Below are positions 46,480 to 59,918 of a stretch of DNA of 64,000 bases, piece after piece (the stretch's first letter is position 1; each line of letters starts with the position of its first letter). The translations under genes were made by a program, and so were the position numbers. Source of the stretch: Hypericum androsaemum (Eukaryota; Streptophyta; Magnoliopsida; Malpighiales; Hypericaceae). The stretch spans positions 16,676,228 to 16,740,227 of the forward strand of contig OZ023184.1 of assembly GCA_963995505.1 (NCBI GenBank), in the 5' to 3' direction. The notes under the pieces are model-generated. The model was not told the DNA's origin. It saw nothing but the letters and a program-made list of their open reading frames with translations, and did not search any database.

Positions 46480-46914
46480 TTGAGGAACACAGAAGAACTC
46501 CAAACTTGCTCCTTAACCTTTTCCGACATGAACTCAAATTCAAAGTAGCCCAGGCCTAGAGGGAGCATCTTGCAAGATTGAGTTTCCCAAACTTTTTCAA
46601 TGGCACTTCGCAACGCAAAGGTGGAATATGGTTTCGAACCTTTTGGCATAATTAGCCTCCCAATGAAGGCACGCCTACCATAATTCTCACAAACCGACGA
46701 ACGTTCCTCATTCAACACCACCACCATCTTATTGTGCTCGAGAATAGGTCGAATGTAATTACCTTAATTAATCCAGTCCTTGGCTATTGGGCGGACAGCA
46801 GCAGCATACGATCGCGGCTTCTCCGGGTTGTGCACCTCCGAGGGAGGAGGCTCGTGAACCAGCCGTCAGTAAAGCTGCTGTTATAATGTCTCCACCTCCA
46901 CAAATAATGTCTTG

Positions 46915-48434
46915 ATTTTGTTTCATAAAAAATGTGAACACCCAATTAAGAATTTACAGGGATCACAAATATTTGCATTATAACAATCCATACTGGATAC
47001 TTAACGTGTGCAAAGAGGAAAATGTAAGCGATCTTTTTTCCGGACAAAAAATGTCCATATTTCCTTCGTGAGAAGCTCTCATATACCCCTCCTTAGAAAA
47101 ATGTGCACTTCCCATCTAGGCTGACTCACCGTTACTCAGAATTTTTAATACATGGAACCGGATTGTGCACGGAGTGAGAGAGAACTAATATGCACGGTAC
47201 GAAATGGATCTGGACCGTACGATCTGGCCATTTTAATTTTCTTCCAGATCTGATGGTCTTCAATAACACAGGGTATTTTTTTCAATTACTTCCCTCTCTC
47301 TAACTTATCTCCTCTTCCCCTTCCTTCATTTTTCCTTCTTTCTTTCCTCCCATCTATCTTCACCACCACTTCGGTTACGCAAGGGATCATCTCCCTCCTT
47401 CTCCTTGCACACTGGCCGGCCGTCCATCACACCTGCCCGGACGTCCTTCTCCAGGAGCACCGTCAGCCTCCTCCTTTCTCGTCATTGTCACCGTGGACCC
47501 GCCGGGACTAGAAGCACCGGGTCCAGGCAAACAGGACTGGACACCGACGAAGGCGAGCCCTGGACGCCCACGATGCGACGAAGTGCCGACGAGCCCGCCA
47601 CCGCCACCGCCGCCTTCCGCCACCGTCTCAGTTCAACCAAACCCTAAATTGAGGAAAAAAAGAAAGAAAAAAAAGCTCAAAGTTGAATCGCATGATTCGA
47701 CGAATCGTTTATTTGTCTTTTGAAACTTATGCTCCGTTTTTAATTATTTTTGTGATAAAGTTTGTGCTTTAGTGGTTTGGGTTCTTTAGCATTTGGGTTT
47801 ATTAGAGAGTATGAGAGCCTGATTAAATCTTGAGGAGGGAGAGATGAGAGATCGATGAAGGCGCTGGAGAAGATAAGAGGGAGAGAGTTCGAACTACAAA
47901 ATGACATTATTTATTTTTGTTTTGTAGTTTGGTTAAATACATTTTTTAGATATCTGGTTAAAATCATTCTAAACAGAAATGGCATGTTTTGTTATAATGA
48001 AATGACAGGTTCAATAATGACCAAATAGCATGTTTGGTAATAACCAAATGGCAGATCAAATTACGATAAAATGACATGCCTACTGATTTGAAAATAGTAT
48101 ATCCGGTGATGTGCAAATGACATGTTGAAGATAATAAAATGGCATGCGTGGATTATGATAAAATTGCATGCCTAATTATGACTAAATAGCATGGCCCAAA
48201 CCGTCACTCCTCTCTCTCTCCCCAGAAACACGCGTCTCTCTCCTATTGACCATTTTACCCTTTTTTGAATGGCACAGAAAAACCGATCCCGTACCAAATC
48301 TGGACTCTTAATACTTCCCTTCCAAACTCTATAAAAGATGCAGTATCTCTAGGTTCAGGCAAGTCATGTGGCCAATAACCAATGTCTTCTTCGTTGCGGC
48401 CCCACGATAGGAACCAATTTTCAGTAAATTCATC
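46915..48434 (-). pseudogene. Neprosin pseudogene NPR-d, last exon split by an insertion
   Basis: The last neprosin exon begins at 48434 after a good acceptor: DEFTENWFLSWGRNEEDIGYWP, SFIEFGREVL (to 48308). It resumes at 47144 with KILSNGES, a stop, MGSAHFSKEGYMRAS, and after further decay DCYNANICDP to about 46920. Skipping the insertion 47152-48307 keeps the frame across the joint. There is a stop where the family has a QMGSG motif and a frameshift near the end. Upstream, 48700-48890 resembles the intron before the last exon in NPR-b. Only the end of another exon (near 49408-49425) might remain. Confidence 0.8.
47152..48307. mobile_element. 1.16-kb insertion in the last exon of NPR-d, class unknown
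   Basis: Flanked by TTAATAC on both sides (47145-47151 and 48308-48314); one copy is needed by the exon. No clear terminal inverted repeats or LTRs are seen. The 47400-47640 part is GC-rich with frames rich in Gly or Pro on both strands; I do not accept these as genes. The 47965-48200 part is a degenerate minisatellite built around AAATGGCATG spaced roughly 30 bp apart. Confidence 0.6.
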
Positions 48435-49540
48435 CTACCAAATTTTTTTTTATGAAAGCAGTATTATTTAAATAATTTACAAAAATAATTATGTTGTTCA
48501 TAATTTCTATTTTAAAATGGTTTAGACTACTTTGATTCTCGTTCTAAATTGCAAGTACTATATATCGTTAAGACTTGGCTTTTAATATTTTTTTGGTGAA
48601 AACTTGGCTTTTAATCTTGCTATTCACCTTTTGCCACCAGACCTTCCAAAAAAATCTGGACCTTGTATATAAAATAAGAAAATATTAGTATTTTTCTAAA
48701 TCAAAGGGTGTGAATGTAATCTAACTAGTAAATAATAAATACCAGTCATACAAGAACACTTATCATCAATTTATTAAAGAAGAGTAGACAAAGTGGAAAA
48801 AGAAGAAGCAAGGGTGTCTTTTTTTTGTCTACGAAAAGGTTTAATAAACAGTTGTTATCTTATGAGATCTATTCTTTTTTTATAAAGTATGCCTAGAACA
48901 TACATATTAGTGTTGAATTCTCTGAAAAGATGGGAGCTGCATACTTCATTAAAAATTTTACTGTGATAAAATACGATAAAAAAATATGATAGGGAAAGAG
49001 ACTAATATTTTATTATGTATGTCCTCCTTGCATGATCTAATTGCCTAGTGGACTGGTGACATACGTAATTTTCTTAGCGCTATCAAAATTGCTGCTATTA
49101 GTTTCGGCTGATGAGAACAACATGTTTCTTCCCGTTCTAGGTTGTCCTAGTTACTAGGAGTGTGAATTGGAGTCTATCCTTTGGTGCATTTAATTTTTTT
49201 TTTCTAGGCGTGCTCTCTCGAATTTACCTATGTGGTGACTTGTACTTCTAGTACACAAGGTATAATCTTTTCTCTTGGAGTAATACAATATTACATTTTC
49301 AAATTTTTATATATTATGTATGCGTTGAAAAATACATCTTAGTGTTGAATTCCTTCTAAAGAACAGAGTAAAAAAGAGAAAAAAACTGCCGTAAACAACA
49401 ATTAACCTTTCGAGATTGAGTAGTCTTGTCATAACTTAATAAATCATAATATCGTAGAGACTGATACAAAAATTGTACATTATTCATTACTCTGTGTTTT
49501 TCTTGATGTAATAACAGTCTCACCCTCTGCTAATTTCCTT
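48435..49540. other. NPR-d intron remnants and unassigned DNA
   Basis: 48705-48890 resembles the intron of NPR-b (22080-22320). An imperfect 34-bp direct repeat ending TTAGTGTTGAATTC occurs near 48893-48926 and 49320-49353, bracketing about 430 bp that may be a small insertion of unknown type. No other gene is seen. The last part is the 3' flank of NPR-e. Confidence 0.4.
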
Positions 49541-50491
49541 TTAGGGACATCGAAATCCTCTTCCAGGTCCTCCATAGAAAAAGTGATAACCCAATTGAGG
49601 ATGCAACTTTGGATCACCATCGCTTACATCATAGCAATCAGGATTAGAAACAAACTCGTTCAAGGAGGACAATATAATGGATTTATTTGCCAGACCAATA
49701 ATGTGAATGTTTGCCACGTAAGCAGCTCTTGTATACCCCTCACTAGGAATATGCCCACTTCCCATTTGGGTCCACGTATGTACACCGTTACGCGCTGTGT
49801 TCAACACTTCTCCGCAAAACTCTACATAAGATGCTGAAACTCCAAGCTTAGGTAAGAGCTGTTTTGGCCAATAACCAATGTCCTCTTTTTTGGGGCAGTA
49901 TAATTGTTGCAGATCAAATATTTTGTGTTCATGGAAGTGAGGTTTCACATAAGGTCTACATCTTTTACAATGGATTCATAGTGCCAACAAGGGTGGTCTA
50001 GAGCAGTATGGACGATAGATTTGCCCGGTATGAGAGCTCGATCGAGTTGGAGGTCCCTTCAGCCCGACAAGCGTTCAATGCCGCACTCGGGGGACAAATC
50101 CTCCACCTTACTTATAGAGAGTGAGGCGATACAAAATGCGACAAGGTAATTAGAGGTCTACACCTTGTCACCATACATGTTGGCCAGGTACGTCTGTGAG
50201 GACGACGGCCGAGACCTCCTAAAGCAGCATGAAAGTAGCGATCGTCACCTTACCCCTTCTAGTAGACGTGTCACGAGCTCACCAAGTCATGAAGATTTTT
50301 GGGACCACGTCAACACTTCTCAACTGACCGTACCGATGCGTTCACGTGCGGGGGGTATAGTTGGAGGTCAAATATTTTGCGTTCATGGAAGTGAAGCTTG
50401 ACATGAGATCTACATATTTGGAGATGAGCCTTACCTCAAGGTTCATATTCATGAAGACGGTGCCTAACACGAAGTCAAGAAAGAGAGCTTT

Positions 50492-53158
50492 TGTCACGAC
50501 CAAAATCTGTGGTCGGTGACCGGCGCTAGACTTCAACTCCATTAATCATAAAGAAATCTAGCCAACCTCAAATGTATTTCGAATTTATAATAACTATCCT
50601 TTAAATATAAAATTTAAAACCTAATGATCTTTAGTTTCTTATTCCAAGTTTACAAAATATAAGCCAAGCTTTTTCTTTTTAATACATACTCCTAAGATTA
50701 AAACAAATCATGTGACTACGGAACTTCTAGATCAATGAGAAAAATACAAACTGGAGACCTCCAAGACCAGTCCCGAAGAACAAGTGAACTAGACACGATC
50801 AATACAACTTATGTACGAGTTCCTGCAAAACTGGTGAGAGGGAGGTGAGTGTTTTGGAACATCCCGTAAATAAATAACATATGCATCGCAATTTATTTTG
50901 CCACTCAATGCAAAAACATACCTAACACATGCATATGACTAACATGGCAATTGAATCATTCAGACATGTACACTATCATAAAGTTATACTTACGAGATGA
51001 CCAAATTTTAACATAAAATCACAAAAGCATAGAAATATGAGTAAACTACTCAACGTCCCACACCATCACGTAATTTGACGCACAAACACATAATTCCAAA
51101 ATCAAATCACAGCATTGGACGAATATTTGACAGCATCTAAATCGTGTCTCTCCCTCTCCAACATGAGAATATCATATCTCAAAGGCGCCATCATCAACCA
51201 ACCTCCTTGGCCAAATAGTTCTGCCCAAGGAAGGCAATCATATCATATCAGACCAACCTCATCGGCCAAATAGTTTTGCCTGCCGTAGACAACCATATCA
51301 TCTCAGACCAACCTCATCGGCCAAATAGTTCTGCCCGCCGTAGGCAACCATATCATATTAGACCAACCTCATCGGCCAAATAGTTCTGCCCGCCGTAGGC
51401 AACCATATCATATCAGACCAACCTCATTGGCAAAATAGTTCTGCGTGCCGTAGACAACCATATCATATCAGACCAACCTCATTGGCCAATTAGTTTTTCC
51501 TGCCGTAGGCAACCAATCATATCAGATCAACCTCATCGGCCAAATAGTTTTGCCCGCCGTAAGCAACCATATCATACCAAATCCACATACATAATTATAT
51601 CATACCAGATGCAAACGTAGCCATATCGTGCCAAAACCAAACATAACAAGATCGTACCAAACCCAGATATAATCAGACCATACCAAAGCCAAACATAACC
51701 ATATCAAATAAATCTTCATATCACACAAATCCATAAGCTCCAAACCGAATAAATATATCGAATGCCCCGAATGGGCCAAATTGACCAAATATTCACATCT
51801 TCATATGACAGATGCACAATATGTACTAAAAAATATCATGACAAATAAATAGAGTGCGTCAAAGAAAGCACGAGTCACATATTATTTGTTTACCGAATTT
51901 TGTTGGACGAATATCCGAATCGACCGTACACCTTTGGCTTCAAAAATTTTAAATCGAATCTCAAATTTGAATTAATTTTTCTTGAAGTTCTCCGTCTCCA
52001 AAGTATATCCCAAAACCTGTTAAATCAAGATACTTTAACTAATTTAACGCAAACTTTATTTTAGGCGAAATGATTTAACTATATTCAGAAATCTTTCCAT
52101 ACCTACTACCAACTCCATTTTCTTTTTCACTATTACAGCTTCCATTTTATACATATCCTTTAATCCCTCATCCAAATAATCTGTATACTAATTATAGCCA
52201 TAGTATATTTTATTTATACTCACTTGTAGCTCGGTTCACCCTCTCTTTTCAACTTGTTCATAATCTTATTTTTCTTTCGGTCAATCCAAACCCATAGCTA
52301 CTTACATATATACATACATATTCACCATTTTTTTCCAATCTCTGCATCGTCTCTTCAATTAATGCTCTCTTCTATTAATTTATTTCTACTTTGCCTCTTA
52401 ATGTTCTTGCTCAAAAATAAATAATCTCCACATGAAAGTTTACCTCGGTCAACTTTTATCCTATCTCATTGTTGGCCCCTTCTTATTCTTCTTCTTTAAT
52501 TTCGTAGTTCTTCTTTTCTTTTGTTTCCTTTCTATTCTTGCTTTTACTCTTTTGATGGTTTCGGTAGAAATTTTAACAATGAAATTTCCTTTCACTGAAC
52601 TTAGTCTTTTAACTTATCAATGTTTCATTTTATTTTATTTAAATTTGCATCGGTGTCAACCTTTTGGGACACCCACGTTTTTGTCATTATTTTTACTCAC
52701 CTTCTTAATATTTGTTGCCCTTATCCGATAAGCAAGACACAACTTAATATATTTCTCATTCATTTATATTAGATTTCTCAGTTTCGTGGCTTGCGAAATA
52801 TTTTGCCGTCTTTTTAACTCTTTTTTCATCTTATCACTTTTAAATGAACCACGTTTCTTTACCCTTTTTTTAACTTCTAACTTATCTTGTTTTATTAGAT
52901 TATTCTTATCTATATTAGAAATGTCAAACTTATTGAATTCATATGAGTTTTAATTTTTTATACATTACAAACTATCAGATTATTAGAGATTAAACTTAAA
53001 TAATTAATCGGCTGAAATTATATCGAACTGTATTCTTAGAGTGTCTCAATGACTAATTTTTATTGCTATTTTCAAACAATGTATATAATCATCTTACCGA
53101 ATCACTTAGCATACTTGATTAAACTAATTAATTTCTAATTATTTAACTGAGTATTACA
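50492..53158 (-). repeat. 3' LTR of element D
   Basis: 2667 bp, colinear with 57217-59918 apart from small indels. It contains a seven-unit 55-bp minisatellite. The AT-rich 52430-53150 part holds a short hydrophobic open frame (52432-52731), disturbed in the other LTR (its stop comes earlier), so not a supported gene. Confidence 0.92.
51195..51578. repeat. 55-bp minisatellite in the left LTR of D, seven units
   Basis: Units start at about 51195, 51251, 51306, 51361, 51416, 51471 and 51525. The core is GACCAACCTCATCGGCCAAA, then TAGTTCTGCC and GCCGTAGGCAACCATATC. The first unit is the most divergent and the sixth is shortened by one base to 54 bp. Confidence 0.92.
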
Positions 53159-56100
53159 TTCTTCCCTCATAAAAATTCGACCCCCGAATTTATTTTCACA
53201 AAGTTTGTTTACTTTTGTCATTCTAGTATTTGGATACTTGGTTATATCTCCTTTTATATCTCTGAAGCCGTCTCAAAATCTGAAGAATTTTTTTTATTAT
53301 ATTCAATTGCTCTTATAATTTTTTTTATGCAATTTTTTTTTGCATTTCTAATATGCCAACCATCTATTTGTGGCTTCAAACAAGAGTAATGTTATATTAA
53401 TTCATCTAATCCCTGTGTGTCTTTCAGGTGACAAAAGACACCATTGTTGCAACAAATTCAACATGCCACTAGTTTATTCAACCTAAACATGTTAAATTAG
53501 TCAATATATTTAGGATTGAGATTATATTTTTTTGAAATCTCATTGTCCTTATCATAGGCGATATCTAGAGGAACATGTGTGTTCCCATATTTAAAAGACC
53601 TTAGTTGATGCATTCATCTCCCAAACTATTCCAAACTGACTTATACCCTTTTTCTAGAAAAGGGAAATTCAAATGGACAATTTGTAATTACAATACCACC
53701 ATTTGAAATATTTCCTAGCACCAAGTAGCTTATTAAATGATTCATTCTTCTATGTTAAATTGACTTCATAATAGATTCTTCATATTTTCTCATATAAAAT
53801 CCTCACCAAAATATATGATGTACTAGGTTCTTAACCAAATAGGAAAATTTCTAACCACATGTCACTTTTTCAATTCTTTCAATACCTATTCTCCCTTTCT
53901 CGGGTAATATATTGAGCAACATGTGTTTCCTCGCATTAAAGTATTTTCTTATGTCTCTTAACTGTATGAATATCATTAGTCTGTTCTTGTATTCTCCATA
54001 GCATATATAATCGAAGTAACCTCTTCGATCAAAAGTTTCAACAACTTATTTACTAAATGATCTTTTTTTCTAGTTTTACCAATTACTTTCAATATTCTGA
54101 ATTTTTCATCCAATACCAGAACCCTTATCATAAAGCGTACATTGATCTTATGTCTCGACTATACTGGTTGACTCACAACCACTACTCATCCCGTCATATT
54201 CCTACTAAGAACTTCAAAAAGTTTCAAACTTGTTGTTTTCAATTTCATGTCAACTAAATATCTACTTTTGCATAATTCTAAACCTAATACTTTCTGGCAT
54301 TACCAAGAAGTTAGTCAAAACTTCTATTATTTTTTCATTATTTTTCTTAGACTCAAAACTTACTTATGCATAACTCTCTTCATCTTGATTATCTCCATAT
54401 ATCTTAAATCTTTCATTCTAGTTACTTTCATTTTTTTAGGTCATGCATTCGGTAGTTATACACAATCCTTATTTTGGTCATCCCTTGACCATACCGTTGG
54501 TAGTTTTACTAATAATTTTTTTTTCAATCAGTGGGAAGTACCAAAATTATACACCCATTTGATCTATTAATTGTCAAAGATTTTGTCACCATGACATAAC
54601 CGAAAGCCTTTAACAACCAATCATATCATTTCATCACCTCCAGAATTCAAAATCATAACCTTTCACTAACTTAAATCCACGAACACCCCAACATAATTAT
54701 CAAGCTCCCAACCATGCCTTTCTCTATCACCAACACTCTCATTAGTATAAATCTTATATATAATTATAATTTCATGAAGTCCACTACATTAGTTATAATA
54801 TCTTTTTAAACTCTTTTCACTATACATGTACACCATATATTTTATTAATCTCTTAAACCTATTTTTGATAGACTTTAGCATTCAGATAATATCCTTATAA
54901 TAACTTCCAACGTATTGGTGAACCAAATAACATATCGCTACCCTATAGCGCATATACTAAGTTCCAAAGGTTGTGTGGACTATGTCCTTTTCCATTAGCA
55001 ATATGACCTTATATCACTCATCTTACAATTTGACAAAGTACCACAAAGTTTTTATTAACCTCAAACTTTCTTCATTAAGTTTGCTTAACTCTTTTTCTTG
55101 AGTAATGTCATACTTCATAGTGATATAAATGCTAACACTTTTTCCTTTACAGAGTTAACATATTACTCAATCTTGCTTCCAAAACAAACTAGTTTATCAT
55201 CCACCAAAACTTCTCAAGCATTTTCTTGACCAAGTTAAATCTTATTGTCATTTTAGTTTTCCATAATCTATCATTTTTACTTATTCAGTTTACATTACAT
55301 TATTGTACAAACTTCATACAAAGCTCACATATCTAAGCAATCATCTCTTTTATCCTCAAATACCATCCTTCGTAAACTTTTATCTTCAAAAGCCATTGGC
55401 ATACTTTGAAGTTTTTATCATTGCTTGGGTTGGAAATGTCATGTTGATTTTCTAGTTCTTAACATATTCATATTATTGTTTCATAGATATTCAACCCCTT
55501 TTTTTTAAACCATATAAATGCTAAAGGGTTTATTTGATGGAGCCAAATCTATAAATAGTTCCATCAAAGAACATACAAGTTTTTGTTTTCCTGACCCTTT
55601 TCTGAAGTTTGAACCCAAATTTAAATTCTAACTTGTCTTCATACTAATACAACTTTTGGGACTATTAAGTCACTTGTATATTTCATTTCACATCTCAAAA
55701 TTTTACATAATCTGACACAGGTTCCGAAATCTACATACCATATGTACTCATATTCTCATATTTCTTTATTCTGTACTTCTCAAATAAATTACTTTAACAT
55801 ACTTTCTTTTATGCCTTGGACTTTCCTCATTTCATATTTCACTAACCAAATAATCTCATTAAATTTCACACAAATTCACTACGAAATTAATATTTTCACC
55901 CCAAATTTACTTTGCCATACTTACTTTTCCTTCTTCGAGCTAACTTAAATCAAATTTTCATTAGTTAAATCTTTTTGTTCAGTTTTAACTCTGAGTCATT
56001 GTATAGTTGATGATTTATCTCAAATTTTTCTTATACAAATGATATTTGCTTCCTACTCTCTTATAGAGCTTGCACAACACCATCTCAATATTGATGTGCT

Positions 56101-57216
56101 TATTATAGTTATAAGCTACCTGATTTATAGATTAACAAAGTTTTATGTGAGTATTGTACCTCACATTCTTCAAGACTTAAATTATGTGTATCAGATCATT
56201 ATCTGATTACAAAGAAAAACTTTACTCAATTCTATATGAATTTCTTTAAGCTTCCTAAATTGTTTACTGAACTAATATATAAACTTTGTAGTTTGGTCAA
56301 CACTATTGACCATTTATGCTTTATGTTGTTGAACTACCTTGTCCATAACCATTGAGCAAATTATTTTATCAAAAGTTCTCTTTCCAAATTCATACCATAA
56401 TCCAGCCAAAATTCATTTTAAATCTTAGCTTCCTCAAAGTACTCAAATTTGTCATAGAAATTTATTTTTATTATAATTTAATTATATGTATCTTTAACTT
56501 CATGATTTTATCCATAATTCATCTTATATTCCTTTCCCAGTATATATTATTTTATTCCAAAGCATACTTATGACTTATTTTCTCCTATATTATGCTTCCA
56601 CATGACATTATTCATAACTTTCTCTTGTTAAACATATTTAACTCAAAAACAAATTCACAAAACATAGATAAACAAACTCGAAGAATTCAAAAGGACATAA
56701 CTCAAACATTTGGTGAGACTCAAACCAATGGCCCAATATACATAGGAAAAAAATCAAATATATAAGGGTGTATAGATGATTTGGACAAAGTGGTGATCAG
56801 TCACTTTATCAAAATCTCACCCAATGAACAATTTTCATATATATAAATATATATACTCAAATGGACTCTTCAAAGAAATACATATACAAATGGTAAAAGA
56901 ATTCTCACCATAATGTTGAGTGAATGCCTTGTGATAACAAGACAGTTTCACAAAAGTTTCCCACATAAGAATGTCAAACACAAACATCTCACATCTCAAG
57001 CAAAATATATTTGCCCAACTTTCATATTCATCACACCAACATGTGCAAATAGAAACAAATATTTGTTGACACGGAAAAATAATTATGGCACGAGAAAATG
57101 ACACAGATGGAAGAGACACAGAGATATTAGGAATCCTATGCTCCGTAGCACAACTTAAGATACTTGACACCCAATAATTCAAACAAGACTCTAACCTAGA
57201 GCTCTGATACCACGTC
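53159..57216 (-). other. Interior of element D, no coding content recognised
   Basis: Strongly strand-asymmetric: the plus strand is very rich in T and C and poor in G, so the sense (minus) strand is purine-rich. Frames are short and without family motifs. The polypurine tract is 53159-53171 (sense TATGAGGGAAGAA). The primer-binding site is 57201-57212. Confidence 0.7.
57201..57212 (-). promoter_or_regulatory. Primer-binding site of element D
   Basis: The minus strand reads TGGTATCAGAGC, four bases from the right LTR; complementary to initiator tRNA-Met. It fixes D's orientation as minus. Confidence 0.88.
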
Positions 57217-59918
57217 TGTCACGACCAAAATCTGTGGTCGGTGACCGGCGCTAGACTTCAACTCCTTTAATCATAAAGAAATCTAGCCAGCCTCAAATGT
57301 ATTCAGAATTTATAATAATTATCTTTTAAACATAAAATTTAAAACCTAATGATCTTTAGTTTCTTATTCCAAGTTTACAAAATATAAACCAAGCTTTTTC
57401 TTTTTAATACATACTCCCAAGATTAAAATAAATCAAGTGACTACGGAACTTCTAGATCAATGAGAAAAATACAAACTGGAGACCTCCAAGACCAGTCCCG
57501 AAGAACAAGTGGACTAGACACGATCAGACTAGATCTCTGGACCAATACAACTTATGTACGAGTTCCTGCAAAACTGATGAGAAGGGGGTGAGTGTTTTGG
57601 AACACCCCGTAAATAAATAACATATGCATCGTAATTTATTTAGCCACCTAATGCACAAACGTACCTAACACATGCATATGACTAACATGGCAATTGAATC
57701 ATTCAGAAATGTACACAATCATAAAGTTATACTTACGAGATGACCAAACTTTAACATAAAATCACAAAAGCATAGAAATATGAGTAAACTACTCAATGCC
57801 CCATACCGTCACGTAATTTGACGCACAAAGACATAATTCCAAAATCAAATCACAGCATTGGACGAATATTCGACAGCATTTAAATCTTGTCTCTCCCTCT
57901 CCAACATGAGAATATCATATCTCAAAGGCGCCATCATCAACCAACCTCCTCGGCCAAATAGTTCTGCCCGCGGAAGGCAATCATATCATATCAGACCAAC
58001 CTCATCGGCCAAATAGTTCTGCCTGCCGTAGGCAACCATATCATATCAGACCAACCTCATCGGCCAAATAGTTCTGCCCGTCGTAGGCAACCATATCATA
58101 TCAGACCAACCTCATCGGCCAAATAATTTCGCCCGCCGGAGGCAACCATATCATATCAGACCAACCTCATTGGCCAAAAAGTTCTGCGTGCCATAGGCAA
58201 CCATATCATATCAGACCAACCTCATCGGCCAATTAGTTCTGCCCGCCGTAGGCAACCAATCATATCAGATCAACCTCATCGGCCAAATAGTTCTGCCCGC
58301 CGTAGGCAACCATATCATACCAAATCCACATACATAATTATATCGTACCAGATGCAAACATAGCCATATCATGCACAAACTAAACATAACAAGATCGTAC
58401 CAAATCCAGATATAATCAAACCATACCAACGCCAAACATAACCATATCAAATAAATCTTCATATCACACAAACCATAAGCTCCAAACTGAATAAATATAT
58501 CGAATGCCCCGAATGGACCAAATTGACCAAATATTCACATATCATAATCTCACATATTCAAATGACAGATACATAATATGTACTCAAAAATATCATGACA
58601 AATAAATAGAGTGCGTCAAAGAAAGCACGAGTCACATATTATTTGTTTACCGAATTTTGCTGGACGAATATCCGTATCGACCGTACACCTTCGGATTCAC
58701 AAATTTTAAATCGAATCTCACATTGAATTAATTTTTCTTGAAGTTCTCCTTCTCCAAAATATATCCCAAAACCTGTTAAATCAAGATACTTTAACTAATT
58801 TGACGCAAACTTTATTTTAGGCTAAATGATTTAACTATCTTCACAAATCTTTCCATACCTACTACCAACTCCATTTTCTTTTTCACTATTACAGCTTCCA
58901 TTTTATACATATCCTTTAATCCCTCATCCAAATAATCTGTATACTAATTATAGCCATAGTATATTTTATTTATACTCACTTGTAGCTTGGTTCACCCTCT
59001 CTTTTCAACTTGTTCATAATCTTATTTTTCTTTCAGTCAATCCAAACCCATAGCTACTTACATATATACATACATATTCACCATTTTTTCCAATCTCTGC
59101 ATCGTCTCTTCAATTAATGTGCTCTCTTCTATTAATTTGTTTCTACTTTGCCTCTTAATGTTCTTGCTCAAAAATAAATAATCTCCACATGAAAGTTTAC
59201 CTCGATCAACTTTTATCCTATCTCATTGTTGGCCCCTTCTTCTTCTTCTTCTTTAATTTCGTAGTTCTTCTTTTCTTTTGTTTCCTTTCTATTCTTGCTT
59301 TTACTCTTTTGATGGTTTCGGTAGAAATTTTAACAATGAAAATTCCTTTCACTGAACTTAGTCTTTTAACTTATCAATGTTTCATTTTATTTTATTTAAA
59401 TTTGCATCGGTGTCAACCTTTTGGGACACCCACGTTTCTGTCATTATTTTGACTCACCTTCTTAATTTTTGTTACCCTTATCCGATAAGCAAAACACAAC
59501 TTAATATATTTCTCATTCATTTATATTAGATTTCTCAGTTTCGTGGCTTGCGAAATATTTTTCCGTCTTTTTAACTTTTTTTTTTCATCTTATCACTTTT
59601 AAATGAACCACGTTTCTTTACCTTTTTTTTGAACTTCTAACTTATCTTGTTTTATTGGATTATTCTTATCTATATTAGAAACGTCAAACTTACTGAATTC
59701 ATATGAGTTTTAATTTTTTATACATTACAAACTATCAGATTATTAGAGATTAAACTTAAATAATTAATCGGCTCAAATTATATCGAACCGTATTCTTAGA
59801 GTGTGTCAATCACTAATTTTTATTACTATTTTCAAACAATGTATATCACCATCTTAGCGAATTACTTAGCATATTTGATTAAACTAATTAATTTCTAATT
59901 ATTCAACTGGATATTACA
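57217..59918 (-). repeat. 5' LTR of element D
   Basis: 2702 bp with ends identical to the left LTR, followed by the target duplication GCTTT. It differs from the left LTR by scattered substitutions and small indels, for example an extra 14 bp near 57527, indicating some age. Confidence 0.92.
57938..58320. repeat. 55-bp minisatellite in the right LTR of D, seven units
   Basis: Units start at about 57938, 57994, 58049, 58104, 58159, 58214 and 58268, the same number and register as in the left LTR, including the shortened sixth unit. The array predates the insertion of this copy. Confidence 0.92.

Larger units (their letters stand above)
43344..46860 (-). pseudogene. LINE ORF1 relic (DUF4283 plus CCHC), split by element G
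   Basis: The 5' part (46860-46480) reads PRSYAAAVRPIAKDW with a stop soon after, then the DUF4283 region (ALRSAIEKVWE, GLGYFEFEFMSEKVKEQVWS). The 3' part (44895-43344) continues with YLQSWVPFFKPSKVP, AKIWVRLEGLGMEH, a stop, VWVLVEVDMSKPL and the zinc knuckle CTHCEVLGHQVSTC (CX2CX4HX4C, complete), then a long unconserved tail. DUF4283 plus zf-CCHC_4 is the RNA-binding ORF1 of plant LINEs. Besides the insertion of G there are at least two stops and a probable frameshift. ORF2 is absent. Confidence 0.85.
50492..59918 (-). mobile_element. Element D: large non-coding LTR element (LARD-like), inserted in E
   Basis: LTRs at 50492-53158 (2667 bp) and 57217-59918 (2702 bp), highly similar throughout, plus strand TGTCACGACC to TATTACA. 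The target duplication GCTTT is perfect (50487-50491 and 59919-59923). A primer-binding site lies beside the right LTR and a purine tract beside the left one, both on the minus strand. The 4.06-kb interior has no recognisable gag or pol. Long LTRs plus a conserved-size non-coding interior define large retrotransposon derivatives, which depend on proteins of other elements. Confidence 0.9.

Noticed and set aside
47387..47723. Glycine- or proline-rich frames that could look like cell-wall proteins
   Set aside because: Opposite-strand frames in a low-complexity GC-rich part of a transposon-like insertion; no signal peptide or repeat motif of known wall proteins.
51195..51578. Regular 55-bp repeats that might suggest a CRISPR array
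   Set aside because: Units are contiguous without unique spacers, occur identically in both LTRs, and the context is a plant retrotransposon.
52432..52731. Hydrophobic 99-codon frame that looks like a membrane protein
   Set aside because: T-rich DNA encodes hydrophobic residues by chance. It lies in an LTR of D, and in the other LTR (59189-59452) the frame ends earlier through base changes.
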